Assembly: GCA_018343915.1 (NCBI GenBank)
Contig: JABRWF010000005.1
Location: 1,027,001 to 1,091,000 of the forward strand
DNA length: 64,000 nucleotides
Reading direction: 5' to 3'
Source of the DNA: Agroathelia rolfsii
Lineage: Eukaryota; Basidiomycota; Agaricomycetes; Amylocorticiales; Amylocorticiaceae
Both the position numbers and the translations under genes were made by a program. Of this stretch, positions 23,661 to 33,851 are shown one piece after another; position 1 is the stretch's first letter, and each line of letters starts with the position of its first letter. The notes below the pieces were generated by a model. That model was not told where the DNA came from and searched no databases. It saw nothing but the letters and a program-made list of their open reading frames with translations.

Positions 23661-25667
23661 ATGGCGGGTGTTTCGCAGGTCGTGTCCGAGACTCTGGGCA
23701 CCTATCTAGAGGTGATTCTCTACGGTAAGTAAACTCCGCATAGTGGCCAATTTGGGTGCCAAGGCCCGTCCCATTATGAAATGCAATGAGATGTATCTAA
23801 TGTAACGAAAAACGCACTTCTTCCATATAGGTCTTTATGTGACGCTCTATTACCAATGCATGGTCGTCCTGCGGCACAAGCAGACAAATCTCTCGACGAG
23901 GAATCTTCAGACTGCAGCGACACTCCTCTTGTTGTTGGTTACAGCAGTGCGTGCTATTTTTTTCTTCTTCTTTCTGGACATGTGCCCGTTGTAGATGCTG
24001 AAGTGGACGATCATGAATAGCATGCTATAGTCGATATCGTGCGAGACTTTGAAGCCCGAGCGACGTCAGATGCTCTCAAATACTATCAAAATTTTGCCGA
24101 TTGGAAGAACATCTTAAAGAGCGTGCTGTACGTCTGCACAACCGTTGTTTCAGATGCATTCCTGGTGCGTTGGCCCACTTGTTCCTCGTATTTAATTTTT
24201 TGCATTTTAACAATCATTACTCTTGCCGTGCCAGGTCTACCGCAGTTTCGTTGTATGGAGGAAAAACGTGAAGATTATCATCATTCCTGTCCTTGCTGTT
24301 TTAGCAGACATCGGTACGTATAACTGCATACAATCACCCGAATTTTGATCACGCCGCAAATACATTGTCCTTTTCCTTTCCCTCCCCCCTCTCTACGTGT
24401 CTCTATTCTTATTTTCTTATTTGATTGATTTTTGAAAAATCCCGAGTTTGTGCCGTGATCCAGAGAAAAAAAAAAACTGACAGGCTTCTTTTTCTTTTTT
24501 TTTTACTCCCATCAAGGAACCGGCGTCTATTGGTGTTACACACTCTCACTTGTGGAAAATAACAAAACGTTTGCGGCCGCGAATGTGTCGTTGCGCGTTT
24601 GGATCTTTTATGTTGTCACTCTTGTCGTCAACTTTTTATGCACGGGTGAGTGCTGCTTTCCATCTCTTGTCGCTGCCGGTGCATCGACAGATGTGTGCCT
24701 ATGTCAACGTCAATATTGTCATCACCATCAACGATTTTCTTGATGATCATTGTTGTTACTGAATACTAACTGCCGTCGCTGTTGCTATTTATTACCAGGC
24801 TTGATTGCATTCAAGATCTGGCAGATACAAAGGGCAGTACACAAGCTTGGTTCGCTCTCGACAGATCTGAACTATGTCGCTGTTATCATCGTTGAGTCGG
24901 GTATGTCTTCTCTCTGGGTCCTACCTCAGGCTTTTTTTTTTCTCTCCTTTTGTCGAGCTTGTGCTGACAACGATGTTGTATCCACAGGTGCTATATACTC
25001 CCTCTGGCTCATCCTGATGATCGCCACTTACGGTGCCGGAACTCCGTTCATGTTTGTCTTCCTTAACTCTGTGGGCTTCCTTTCCCTTTATTCTCGTAAT
25101 GAAACAGCCTGCTCATGCTTTTTGATCTTTCATGATAGCTCTCACCTGTCATTGTACGTTCATGCTAGCGCATACATCGACTTTTGTTACGGGACTATTC
25201 ATACTGACATTGAAACTTTTCCTCCCTTTCAACCAACCCAATATTTAGGGCATTGTGGTAAGTTCTCTCTACCCATTTCGCAGCATTTCATCAAATCCTT
25301 TCTGACCATCCGCCCCTTCTTCAACCAAACACAGTTCTCAGCCGTCATCGTCCGCGTCGCCACCGGCGTCTCCACTGGCGACAAACACAGCGGTGGCCAA
25401 TCCACAGGCGGCCTCACACCCACCACGGCCGGCGGATTCCCCACCTCGGGTCTGCAAATCTCGCTCCACCAAACCGTCCAGACGCACCATGACGATATCG
25501 AGCTTGAAAACTCCTCGGCGAGACGGTCGAGGCATTATGTCATGCGCCGGGCGAACAATGATTTGGAAGAGGGAATGGAGGATGATGAGAATTGGAAGGA
25601 GACGAGTGAGGGGAGCTTTGATAATAAGCCGGAGGTGTTCCCTGGTGGTAAGGCAATGGCAGTCTAA
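23661..25667 (+). CDS. Seven-helix membrane protein, basidiomycete type, with microexons
   Basis: Ten exons: 23661-23724, 23831-23946, 24021-24164, 24235-24313, 24517-24645, 24799-24900, 24988-25070, 25139-25153, 25249-25257 and 25335-25667, giving 357 aa. Hydrophobic segments follow each other: VILYGLYVTLYYQ, ATLLLLLVTAHAIVD, ILKSVLYVCTTVVSDAF, KIIIIPVLAVLADIGTG, VWIFYVVTLVVNFLCTG, NYVAVIIVESGAIYSLWLI and FVFLNSLSPVIGIVFSAVIV. A VYRSFVVW motif sits between helices 3 and 4. The tail of about 95 residues is hydrophilic and Glu/Asp-rich. Exons 8 and 9 are only 15 and 9 nt, coding LSPVI and GIV. The exon 7 donor (GTGGGC) is weak. Function unknown; such proteins are usually annotated as hypothetical in mushrooms. 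Confidence 0.75.
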
Positions 25668-26475
25668 GTCGGAGGAGGACTTAGAGGGGGAGGTTGTTTA
25701 TGGTTGAGTTGAGATCGTGTCAGGAACACAAGTTCCCTCGATTTAAGCCCGGCTTGGCTGCCACACCGCCGGGTGATTCATGGTACTTGCATTGAGCACT
25801 CAGCTTTCGGTTTGCCTCTGCCTTGAAAAACTCTCAGAGACTCTGGCGATGATGAGGGACACTAGAGGTACCATCAATAATTGAAGAGCCTGATTAGCTG
25901 ATGGTTTCTCTTTGGATTTATATCTTTATTTGGACTTTATATATGGCGTATTGACAGAGGGGTAGAGGTGCTCGTGTATTACTTGATTACATTGTAGACG
26001 ACGGTTTTCAAAGGGTGTACTGACTATGAATATACCCATGCTTTGATAATAGGATCATTTGATAGCAAACTTATATTTAAGTTCTCGACTATTTTCTTTG
26101 CATATTAGTATTGAATGATGGAGAATATGGTGATCAGATTACATGCAGAGCCAACAGATGCTCAAGGTAGTTAGTTTGTACTAGATGCCTGGCAAGGCGT
26201 AGGTCAACCACGGGATAATGTTGGTCTCATTTCACTCCTGGATTCAAAGGAAATCAACTTTCTCACTAGACAAATCGTGAGTTGGATTATATTTCCAAGC
26301 ATCAAGTTGATCATATTGTGTTACTGACTGAATAGATGTGCACTTGAAATCAGAGATAATAGTGATGGGATACGTTTTGAGAGCTTTTGACTAGGCCTGT
26401 GTTTCTCGTTATGATTAGTAAGCCACTACTTCTTATGATCGCTGGTAAATGCTATCAAATCAAACTCCGTATCAT
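25668..26475. other. Intergenic, no supported gene
   Basis: AT-rich sequence between the seven-helix gene and the left SDR duplication unit. No open frame of interest, no RNA gene recognised. Confidence 0.45.
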
Positions 26476-26835
26476 ATACATAAGCCACAAACCCATGTGT
26501 GATTCAATTATGCGTATTTTGGTATTCTAACTACGGTTGTGAGCTCTTGAGAGCGGACCCAAGACCAAGGATCAAACTTTTAACCAATTTCGTTGGAAAC
26601 ATAACGGGCCGGCATCGCATACCAGTGCGTAAACTTGATCAGTTAAATTTCTACTAGGTTGGTCCATTGTTCTGCTCCGAAGAATCAAAGGCCTGTCCAT
26701 TGATCTTTAGTGTATCCATCATGATATACTCATAGGACGACTATGAACTTGAAATCTACTCAGATGACATATCGGCACTAGTATAACTCGGACCCATCAT
26801 TCATGGATTCGATCGCATCGGTGGACCTTCAACGC

Positions 26836-26841
26836 TATAAA
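26836..26841 (+). promoter_or_regulatory. TATA box of SDR copy A
   Basis: TATAAA in the context CGCTATAAATGCTATA, about 52 bp before the start codon. The same box in the same context is kept in the other copy while flanking bases differ. Confidence 0.6.
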
Positions 26842-26892
26842 TGCTATACGATACGATGGGATTATATTCACTATCTCGACAGAGCTGAACTC

Positions 26893-28128
26893 ATGACATC
26901 CCCAAGGATTGCTATAATCACTGGCTGCGCAGGCGGTATCGGCCGTAGTATAGCTCTTCAGCTTGCGGAAGATGGCTGCGATATTGTAGTCAATGATTTA
27001 GAGAAACGGATCCCCCATCTTAACACCCTCATCGACGAGATTAAGTCCAAAGGACGCAAAGCTGTGAGCTATGTTGGTGACATGACTGTGGAAAACAACG
27101 TAAAAGAGATGGTGGAGTTGGCTGTCTCTGTATTCGGCGGTATTGACATTGTATGTTTCTCAAATTCTCGTAATATCTTAAACTTGTTAATTTCTGGGAA
27201 GATGGTTGCAAATGCAGGTATCTCTTGAGTGAAAGCGTTTATAGACGGTATGTTCTTACCCGTATCGTTTGTAATATTATAGTCGTTAACGGACTAATGA
27301 TTCACAGTGTCTGTGGAAGAGTTTGATAGGATGCTTGCCATCAATGTGAAAGGCGTTTTCCTATCATACAAATATGCTGCTGCCCAGATGATCAAGCAAG
27401 GGCGTGGTGGCCGAATTATTGGTTAGTAAATAATACATTACCTTTTAAAAGTAAGGGTTTTTATTTTATTTTATTTCTTTCCTTGAATCAAGGCGCATCA
27501 TCGCTGGCAGGAAAGAAAGGCCACCCCTTCACAGCACCATACTCAGCATCGAAATTTGCAGTACGAGGGCTGACTCAGTCCGCTGGTAAGCTGCGACATA
27601 TTGAATGTTCTTTTTTTTTTCTTAAAAACAACAACAACAACGTCTCATACTATCGACATAGCTCAAGAATGGGGTGTGCATGGTATCACGGTTAATGCAT
27701 ATTGCCCAGGGGTAATCGAGACATCAATGAGTACAGCGAATCCATTCTTAACATTGTTTCTTTCAATTACTGACCAAAATTGCAAATAGCCGAAGAATTA
27801 AATACCTCTTTCGCGCAGTCCGGTGCAGTATCAAAAGATGAGATGTGGAAAACGGTAAGTTCTTCCCTGGTTTTGTTCTTCTTTTCCTTTTTTTCCTTAA
27901 GAGTTCATGGAATGCAGTGGGCCAGAGCAGCTGCCCTGGGAAAGGTGGGACAGACGCAAGATGTGGCTAAACTTGTATCGTTCTTGGCTTCGGAGAAGAG
28001 TGGCTTTATTACGGGTCAAAGTGTACCGTGTAACAAGGTCACCTAGCCTATACTATCAAGCATGTATCACTCATGTATATTATTTTCTGGTGCAGATACT
28101 GGTGGATGGGGGGATATCCTTTGACTGA
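26893..28128 (+). pseudogene. Short-chain dehydrogenase/reductase, copy A, interrupted by a stop codon
   Basis: Exon positions 26893-27150, 27202-27247, 27308-27421, 27493-27585, 27662-27730, 27790-27854, 27918-28022 and 28096-28128 mirror copy B exactly (783 coding bases, same phases). Classical SDR features are present: TGCAGGIG nucleotide-binding loop near the N-terminus, NAG in exon 2, Ser in ASSLAG, and YSASK. Codon 95 (27226-27228) is TGA where copy B has TTC, inside a short cluster of five substitutions. No other lesion is seen. The product may be truncated to 94 aa. An alternative donor at 27218 (GTATCT) is phase-compatible with the normal downstream acceptor and would skip the stop at the cost of 10 codons. 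It may therefore be a young pseudogene or an alternatively spliced gene. Confidence 0.8.
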
Positions 28129-28797
28129 AACATTGATTGCGGCTTATATACCTCATTCAATTGATATATACAAATATCTTCTTGATTTGCATAGTAGAAT
28201 TATATGTGTATATAAGACTATTGGTAGAATGTGGGTTGTACTTGTCTCGTGATGTCAACTTGAAGTTGAATATTTATCGGACAATCCTACTACTGATACG
28301 CTTCATGCCCATCTCGATAGTATGACACCTCGTACAGAACGGGGCCAGGACTGGTCCGGGAATCTAGACAGAGTAAGGCGCGAGGTTACCCACCCCACCC
28401 CCGCTGTTCACCGTCTTTCCCCGGGATTATCCACGGTCGCGTTTGGGAAGCGCTTCGCGCTTTCACCCACTTACTGGCTTTCTTGTGCGTCTGCCGTACC
28501 TCTTGGGCGCGTGGACAAAGACTCACGTTACTTTACAAGGCTATGACTTGAAAGAATTATTCAATATTAAACATTGTACCCTGCCCTGTATATCAGCCCA
28601 GGTGTGTGTGAAAAATACGCCTTCAGCGGGGTTATGACTTTATAGTGTCGTGACTTTATCCAGGTTTGACTATATCAATGCTCCACAGGGCATGTTCAGT
28701 ACCATTCACAATTTTTCGGCTTGGACTAAAAACTAGAACATCATCTCAACCTAAATAATTACACACTTAATATCCAGAGAGTATAATACTAGCCCAA
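28129..28797. other. Short convergent spacer, no gene seen
   Basis: Lies between the stop of SDR copy A (plus) and the stop of the GMC gene (minus). Only short frames without features. Confidence 0.45.
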
Positions 28798-31411
28798 TTA
28801 TACAGCCTTCATTATTATTTCCGACGCCTTTTCTCCTATGGCAATCACTGTCGCGGTCTGGAGAAAGAAACGTTAGGCTGAAGTCTAAAAGCACAGCCGT
28901 AAGATCACACTCACTGGATGACCTGAGATTTGTTCTGGAAAGATGGAAGCATCTGCCACTCTCAAGCCAGCAATTCCGTGGACCTTTAAATTCGGACCTA
29001 CAACGCTACTTCGGTCGTCTTGCCCTATCTTGCACGTACTAGTGGGATGATGGCATGTCTCAGCGTTTGTCCGAATGTAATCGCTAATCTCCTCATCTGT
29101 GATAAGGTCTGGATCAGCATCACCAAGCCAGAAGATGTTATCCTTGTCCTCATAGTGATTTTTTATTTCAAAGAGAGATTCAAAGGCTTTAGCTCTAGCG
29201 ATTCTTAGGGCCAGACGGACAGAACGAATGAGCACTTTCATGTCATTAGGATGAGCAAGATAATTTGGGTCAATAACGGGCTTATCAAACGGTGACGTGG
29301 ATTTCAAGGAAAGACGCCCTTTTGATAATGGTCGGAGAATGATAGGGTACTATGAAATGAAACCGTCGAAACAAGTGAGATCACATCCCTTGACATAGTT
29401 AGCGAGTACTCACAAGGGTGGAGCAATCCATCCCAGCTGGCCCCGATTTGTTTCCTTGTTCAAGGCTATATAAAAAATGGATTATGAAGACCAGCGCAGG
29501 ATATTAGTATCAGTCGAACAAACTTACAAAGCACAGCAAAGCATTGCTATCTCTATATCAGGTGCATTGGGCGCAGATGTTACATCCAGCGGTTTCAACC
29601 CTACACTAGCCTTGGAAGAAAAAGGCAGTTTTGTATCCGCTGATCGAGCAAAACATGCGGCTTCCCCAACCTGTTCATGCGTGTAATGTCACATGAGTGG
29701 ACTAGAGCCTCCTAAAGAGATGAAAGAGAAACACATTTGAAGCAAATGGGCCTGTTCCGAATAAGTACCACTGAGTCAATGACATGATGATTTTGATAGG
29801 ACTGCCCATCATCACATCAAAAGCTGTTCCAGTCTTTGCACGAAATACAATTGGGCCGCCACCCAAATGCTATATATAGTGTCGTTATCAAATTATGGTA
29901 TATGTATATGAAAGAGATTCAAGATACACACGTCACTCAGATTCTTGCCCACAGCCGGAAGCTCCTTGATGACTGGAATCTTAAATTCTTCTAGCTCTTC
30001 CTGAGCACCAATGCCACTCAGCATGAGAATTTGAGGTGTTCCTATAGAGCCCGCACACAGAATGATTTCTTTCTTTGCTGAAACTCGATACCGATCCAAT
30101 ATGTTGCTTTTGGCAACTTCCACACCAATTGCACATGGGATAGCTTCGCCAGTCGAGAAAATGATCCGTGTGGTCTTTAACAAATAAGTATAACATGAGC
30201 TGTAGATTTTTTCCATGAGTAAAAATACATACCTGCGTTTCTACAGCCACAGTTAGATTATGGCGAGCAATAACTGATGGAGACAAATATGCAGTAGCAG
30301 AAGAGCTTCGCAAACCACTTGGATCAACAGAGGTAGAGAATTTTGTAGCACCTAGAGTTCCCTTCTTTGTATTTATATCTCTGAAATAATTGGAGTTAGT
30401 CATTCCTAAACATTTCAATTGGGTGGACGCGGCATATGTACGGGCTATGTGGGATACCAATTTCTTCGGATGCGGAAATAAAGCTGTCTACCATGAGTTC
30501 TGTATGGCAGAACCTATGAGTTGTATGCCAGGGTCCGCTGTCACCACGGTCCTCAGCGTTAATGTCAGGATACTTGACGTGCGGGGTATATTTTTCTGCC
30601 TTGCGAAAATACCTGACAAGTATGCTAAAAAAAACTTATTTTCAGGATTAGAGAAATGGCTTACGGTGCTATGTCCTTATAGTTCCATCCTGTGGCACCA
30701 AGTCTCTCCCATTCATCGAAGTCAGACGGGCTGCAATGATGATATACTAGGGCATTCATCGATGTAGTACCGCCGAGAACCTTGCCACGCGGCCACAAAC
30801 TTGAAAGGATTGTTTAGCATCAAGTGCAAGCTCAGAAGATGATCTCATACAATTCACGATTGTTTAGCTGAGACTGAGGGCTGTAACGTACTTCTGCATG
30901 AGCATTGTTCTAAACAGAGTGTTGGCAGACTGACGTTGTATGATATTGCCAATCGTTTTTTGTCCTAAATCGGATGAAAAAGGATGAGGGTTGTCATTTA
31001 TAAGACTTATCAACGGTGAATCTCTAGTGACGTACTTGAATAGCTTGGGGAATCCACATGGAATTTGAGAAGCGGTGAGGCCTACATTGCTATTCAAATA
31101 GATAAGGATACAAAAAAAAAAAAGATTTGAGCATCTCTTGCCTTGATCCAGCTTCAATAAGCAAAACACTGGTCTCGGGGTCTGCAGAGAGGCGATTTGC
31201 AAGAACACATCCCGCAGCACCTGTATATACACATTACTCAAATTGAATTCCCTTTGTAAAGTTGGAATATATTACCTGCTCCTACAATAACATAATCGTA
31301 TGCCTTCCATATCTGTTGGGCTTCATTGGAACTCGAGATTTCAACGCCATCATAGAGCGTAGCAAATTCAGATGGATCCGAGACAGTAGACTTGGAGAAG
31401 TAGCTTCCCAT
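28798..31411 (-). CDS. GMC-family FAD oxidoreductase (aryl-alcohol/choline dehydrogenase-like)
   Basis: Fourteen exons on the minus strand: 31276-31411, 31142-31220, 31036-31089, 30935-30964, 30851-30880, 30665-30799, 30442-30612, 30233-30380, 29932-30174, 29735-29869, 29528-29670, 29414-29465, 28915-29349 and 28798-28857; 616 aa, frame kept throughout. Features: [19 protein letters not shown] (FAD Rossmann loop), [19 protein letters not shown] (GMC signature 1), [29 protein letters not shown] (signature 2), [11 protein letters not shown] with the likely catalytic His, and [15 protein letters not shown] near the C-terminus. No signal peptide ([16 protein letters not shown]), so probably intracellular. 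The second intron starts with GC (AAG|GCAAGA). It oxidises a primary alcohol or similar substrate using FAD; the substrate is unknown. Its promoter faces the foldback element. Confidence 0.9.
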
Positions 31412-31523
31412 GTTGCCAGTGAGTGCTAATCAATGGGGGCTCAGACAACAACCAGCAGCACTCCTATAGAAATGGACCCAAAGCTATATGCGGCAGAGTG
31501 GCGTTTGAGTTCTGTCAGTATTA

Positions 31524-31548
31524 GTGCCAGTGACAAGAGCACTGGCAC
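31524..31548. repeat. Perfect 9-bp hairpin next to the foldback element
   Basis: GTGCCAGTG (31524-31532) and CACTGGCAC (31540-31548) with a 7-base loop. It lies about 115 bp upstream of the GMC start and 5 bp left of the foldback element's TA. Its CAGTG core resembles the terminal bases of that element. Confidence 0.65.
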
Positions 31549-31554
31549 CTTCTA

Positions 31555-32215
31555 TAGTGGCGTGCGAAAAAAAAACCCATCCTTAATTTGTTGATTTCCA
31601 CTACTTCTGTACAGACTCGCGCCAAATGAAAATTCATGTGATACACTGTAGAGCCGATTGGGGCGTCTGTGACATCAGAATCTCAATACTTTCTGTGATA
31701 GGCTAGATATAGATAGGGCAATTTTAATCGAATTTCCTAAATCTGGGATCTGAAATGTTTTTGTTTTTTATGGAGAGCAAAACATTACAGAAGGTTAAAA
31801 TAAAATCTGCTTGAGTTGAATATTTTCTCTTGAGGGTTGAGAATTTCTGAAAGTTGGTTAAATTTGTATTAGAAGGGTAGTTTTACCCATTTTGGCCAAG
31901 TTTTGGGAACTCTCAAAGCTCAAGAGAAAATATTCAACTCAAGCAGATTTTATTTTAACCTTCTGTAGTGTTTTGCTCTCCATAAAAAAATAGAAACACC
32001 TCAAAATAAATTCAGATCCCAGACTTAGGAAATTTGATTAAAATTGCCCTATCTATATCTAGCCTATCACAGAAGGTATTGAAATTCTGATGTTACAGAC
32101 ACCCCAATCGGCTCTACAGTGTATCACATGAATTTTCATTTAGCGTGAGTCTGTACAGAAGTAGTGGAAATCAACAAATTAGGTGTGGATTTTTTTTTTT
32201 TTTTGCATGCCACTG
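31555..32215. mobile_element. Foldback MITE-like element, 661 bp, TA-flanked
   Basis: The left end reads TAGTGGCGTGCG and the right end GCATGCCACTG; these are terminal inverted repeats of a consensus close to CAGTGGCRTGC, bordered by TA on both sides (31553-31554 and 32216-32217). The whole element is one long imperfect palindrome: the left arm (to about 31860) is the reverse complement of the right arm (from about 31910) with scattered mismatches. For example GCCGATTGGGGCGTCTGT on the left matches ACAGACACCCCAATCGGC on the right. It has no coding capacity. TA duplication and CAGTG-type ends fit a non-autonomous Tc1/mariner-type element. It occupies the divergent promoter space between the GMC gene and SDR copy B, so any read-through transcript would fold into a roughly 300-bp hairpin. 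Confidence 0.85.
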
Positions 32216-32577
32216 TACTATATACATAAGCCAGAAACCCATGTGTAATTTAATTATACGAACTATTCTTGTATTCTAACTACAGTCGTGAGCTTCTAAG
32301 AGCGAATCCAAGACCAAGGATCAAATTTTCAATCAATTTTTAGGAAGATGATGACATTGCATGCCAGGATGCAAACTTGAATAGTTTCACTTGATTGGTT
32401 AAATTTCTACTAGGTTGGCCGGATGGGTCGATCCCTTGTTCTGCTCCGAGGAATCAAAGGCCTGTTCATTGATCTTTAGTGTCTCTATCGTGGTATATTC
32501 ATAGGATGACATATCAGCACTAGTATAACTAGGACCCATCATTCCTAGATGCAATTGCACCGGCGGACCTTCAACGC

Positions 32578-32583
32578 TATAAA
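32578..32583 (+). promoter_or_regulatory. TATA box of SDR copy B
   Basis: TATAAA in the context CGCTATAAATGCTATA, about 52 bp before the start codon, in the same place as in copy A. Confidence 0.6.
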
Positions 32584-32634
32584 TGCTATATGGTATAATG
32601 GAATCATGCTCACTATCTCGACAGAGCTGAACTC

Positions 32635-33851
32635 ATGACATCCCCAAGGATTGCTATAATCACTGGCTGCGCAGGCGGTATCGGCCGTAGTATAGCTCTT
32701 CAGCTTGCGGAAGATGGCTGCGACATTGTAGTCAACGATTTAGAGAAACAGATCCCCCATCTTAACACCCTCATCGACGAGATTAAGTCCAAAGGACGCA
32801 AAGCTGTGAGCTATGTTGGTGACATGACTGTGGAAAACAACGTGAAAGAGATGGTGGAGTTGGCTGTCTCTGTATTCGGCGGTATTGACATTGTATGTTT
32901 CTCAAATTCTCGTAGTGTCTTAAACTTGTTAATTTCTGGGAAGATGGTTGCAAACGCGGGTATTGCTTTCATGAAAGCGTTTATTGATGGTGTGTTTTTT
33001 TACCCATATTGTTTATAACACAATGCTCATTAACATATCAATGGTTTATAGTGTCTGTGGAGGAGCTTGATCGGATGCTCGCCATCAATGTAAAAGGCGT
33101 TTTCCTATCATACAAATATGCTGCTGCCCAGATGATCAAGCAAGGGCGTGGTGGTCGGATTATTGGTTAGTACTGAATAATCGGATATCTTCAAAAGTCA
33201 TGGCTCTTATTTATTTCTGTTGGGCCAAGGCGCATCATCAATAGCAGGAAAGAAAGGCTACCCTTTCTCAGGACCATACTCAGCATCAAAATTTGCAGTC
33301 CGAGGGCTGACTCAATCTGCTGGTTAGGCTGAAACATATTGATATTGTTAAATCACTGAGCAACATGAACTAATACCACTGACACAGCTCAAGAATGGGG
33401 TGCACATGGTATCACGGTCAATGCATATTGTCCAGGAGTGACTCAAACATCAATGGGTAAAGCAAACCCATTCCTGTCATCATTTCTCTCATTTAATTAC
33501 TAAATTGCAATAGCCGAAGGACTAGCTACCACACTGGTGCACTTGAATGGATCATCCGAAGATGAGACGTGGAAAAGGGTAAGTTTATTTATAGATTTAT
33601 TTTCCTTTTCCTTTCCTTTTTTCGCCAAGGACTCATGGAATGCAGTGGGCCAAAGCAACTTCCCTGGGAAGGGTGGGACAAACACAAGATATTGCTAATA
33701 TTGTGTCGTTCTTGGCTTCGGAGAAGAGTGGTTTTATCACAGGTCAAAGTGTACGTGTAGCAAGCCCACCTAGCCCATATTCAAATGTGTATTGTTTATG
33801 TCTTACTTTCTGGTGCAGATACTGGTGGATGGAGGAGTGTTATTTGACTGA
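32635..33851 (+). CDS. Short-chain dehydrogenase/reductase, copy B (intact)
   Basis: Eight exons (32635-32892, 32944-32989, 33052-33165, 33230-33322, 33388-33456, 33514-33578, 33646-33750, 33819-33851) give 260 aa, the normal size for a classical SDR. Seen: TGCAGGIG near the N-terminus (NAD(P) loop), VND after strand 2 (acidic residue suggests NAD(H)), VANAGI, ASSIAG with the catalytic Ser, YSASK with the catalytic Tyr and Lys, ITVNAYCPG, and the C-terminal ITGQSILVDGG. The closest functional classes by pattern are acetoin/diacetyl reductases and polyol dehydrogenases; the substrate is not determinable here. A paralogue with a stop codon lies 5.7 kb to the left, on the other side of the GMC gene. 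The two may act on the same carbon skeleton, which is inference. Confidence 0.9.

Larger units (their letters stand above)
26476..28128 (+). repeat. Segmental duplication, left copy (SDR unit A)
   Basis: Homologous to 32221-33851. Homology starts with ATATACATAAGCCA upstream of the promoter and runs through all exons and introns to the stop codon. Exons are much better conserved than introns. Unit A has about 26 extra bases upstream of the gene (about 26732-26762) that are missing in the other copy. Beyond the stop, similarity fades within about 150 bp. Confidence 0.85.
32221..33851 (+). repeat. Segmental duplication, right copy (SDR unit B)
   Basis: Counterpart of 26476-28128. Homology begins within a few bases of the right end of the foldback element, so that element marks (or destroyed) the left border of the duplicated block. 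The unit contains the conserved TATA box and the intact SDR gene. Confidence 0.85.

Noticed and set aside
27226..27228. TGA in SDR copy A as a selenocysteine codon
   Set aside because: Fungi of this type lack selenocysteine insertion, and the paralogue has Phe at this place.
26476..33851. Secondary-metabolite cluster including the P450 at the left edge
   Set aside because: The P450 lies 26 kb away with housekeeping genes between, and no backbone enzyme (PKS, NRPS, terpene synthase) is present.
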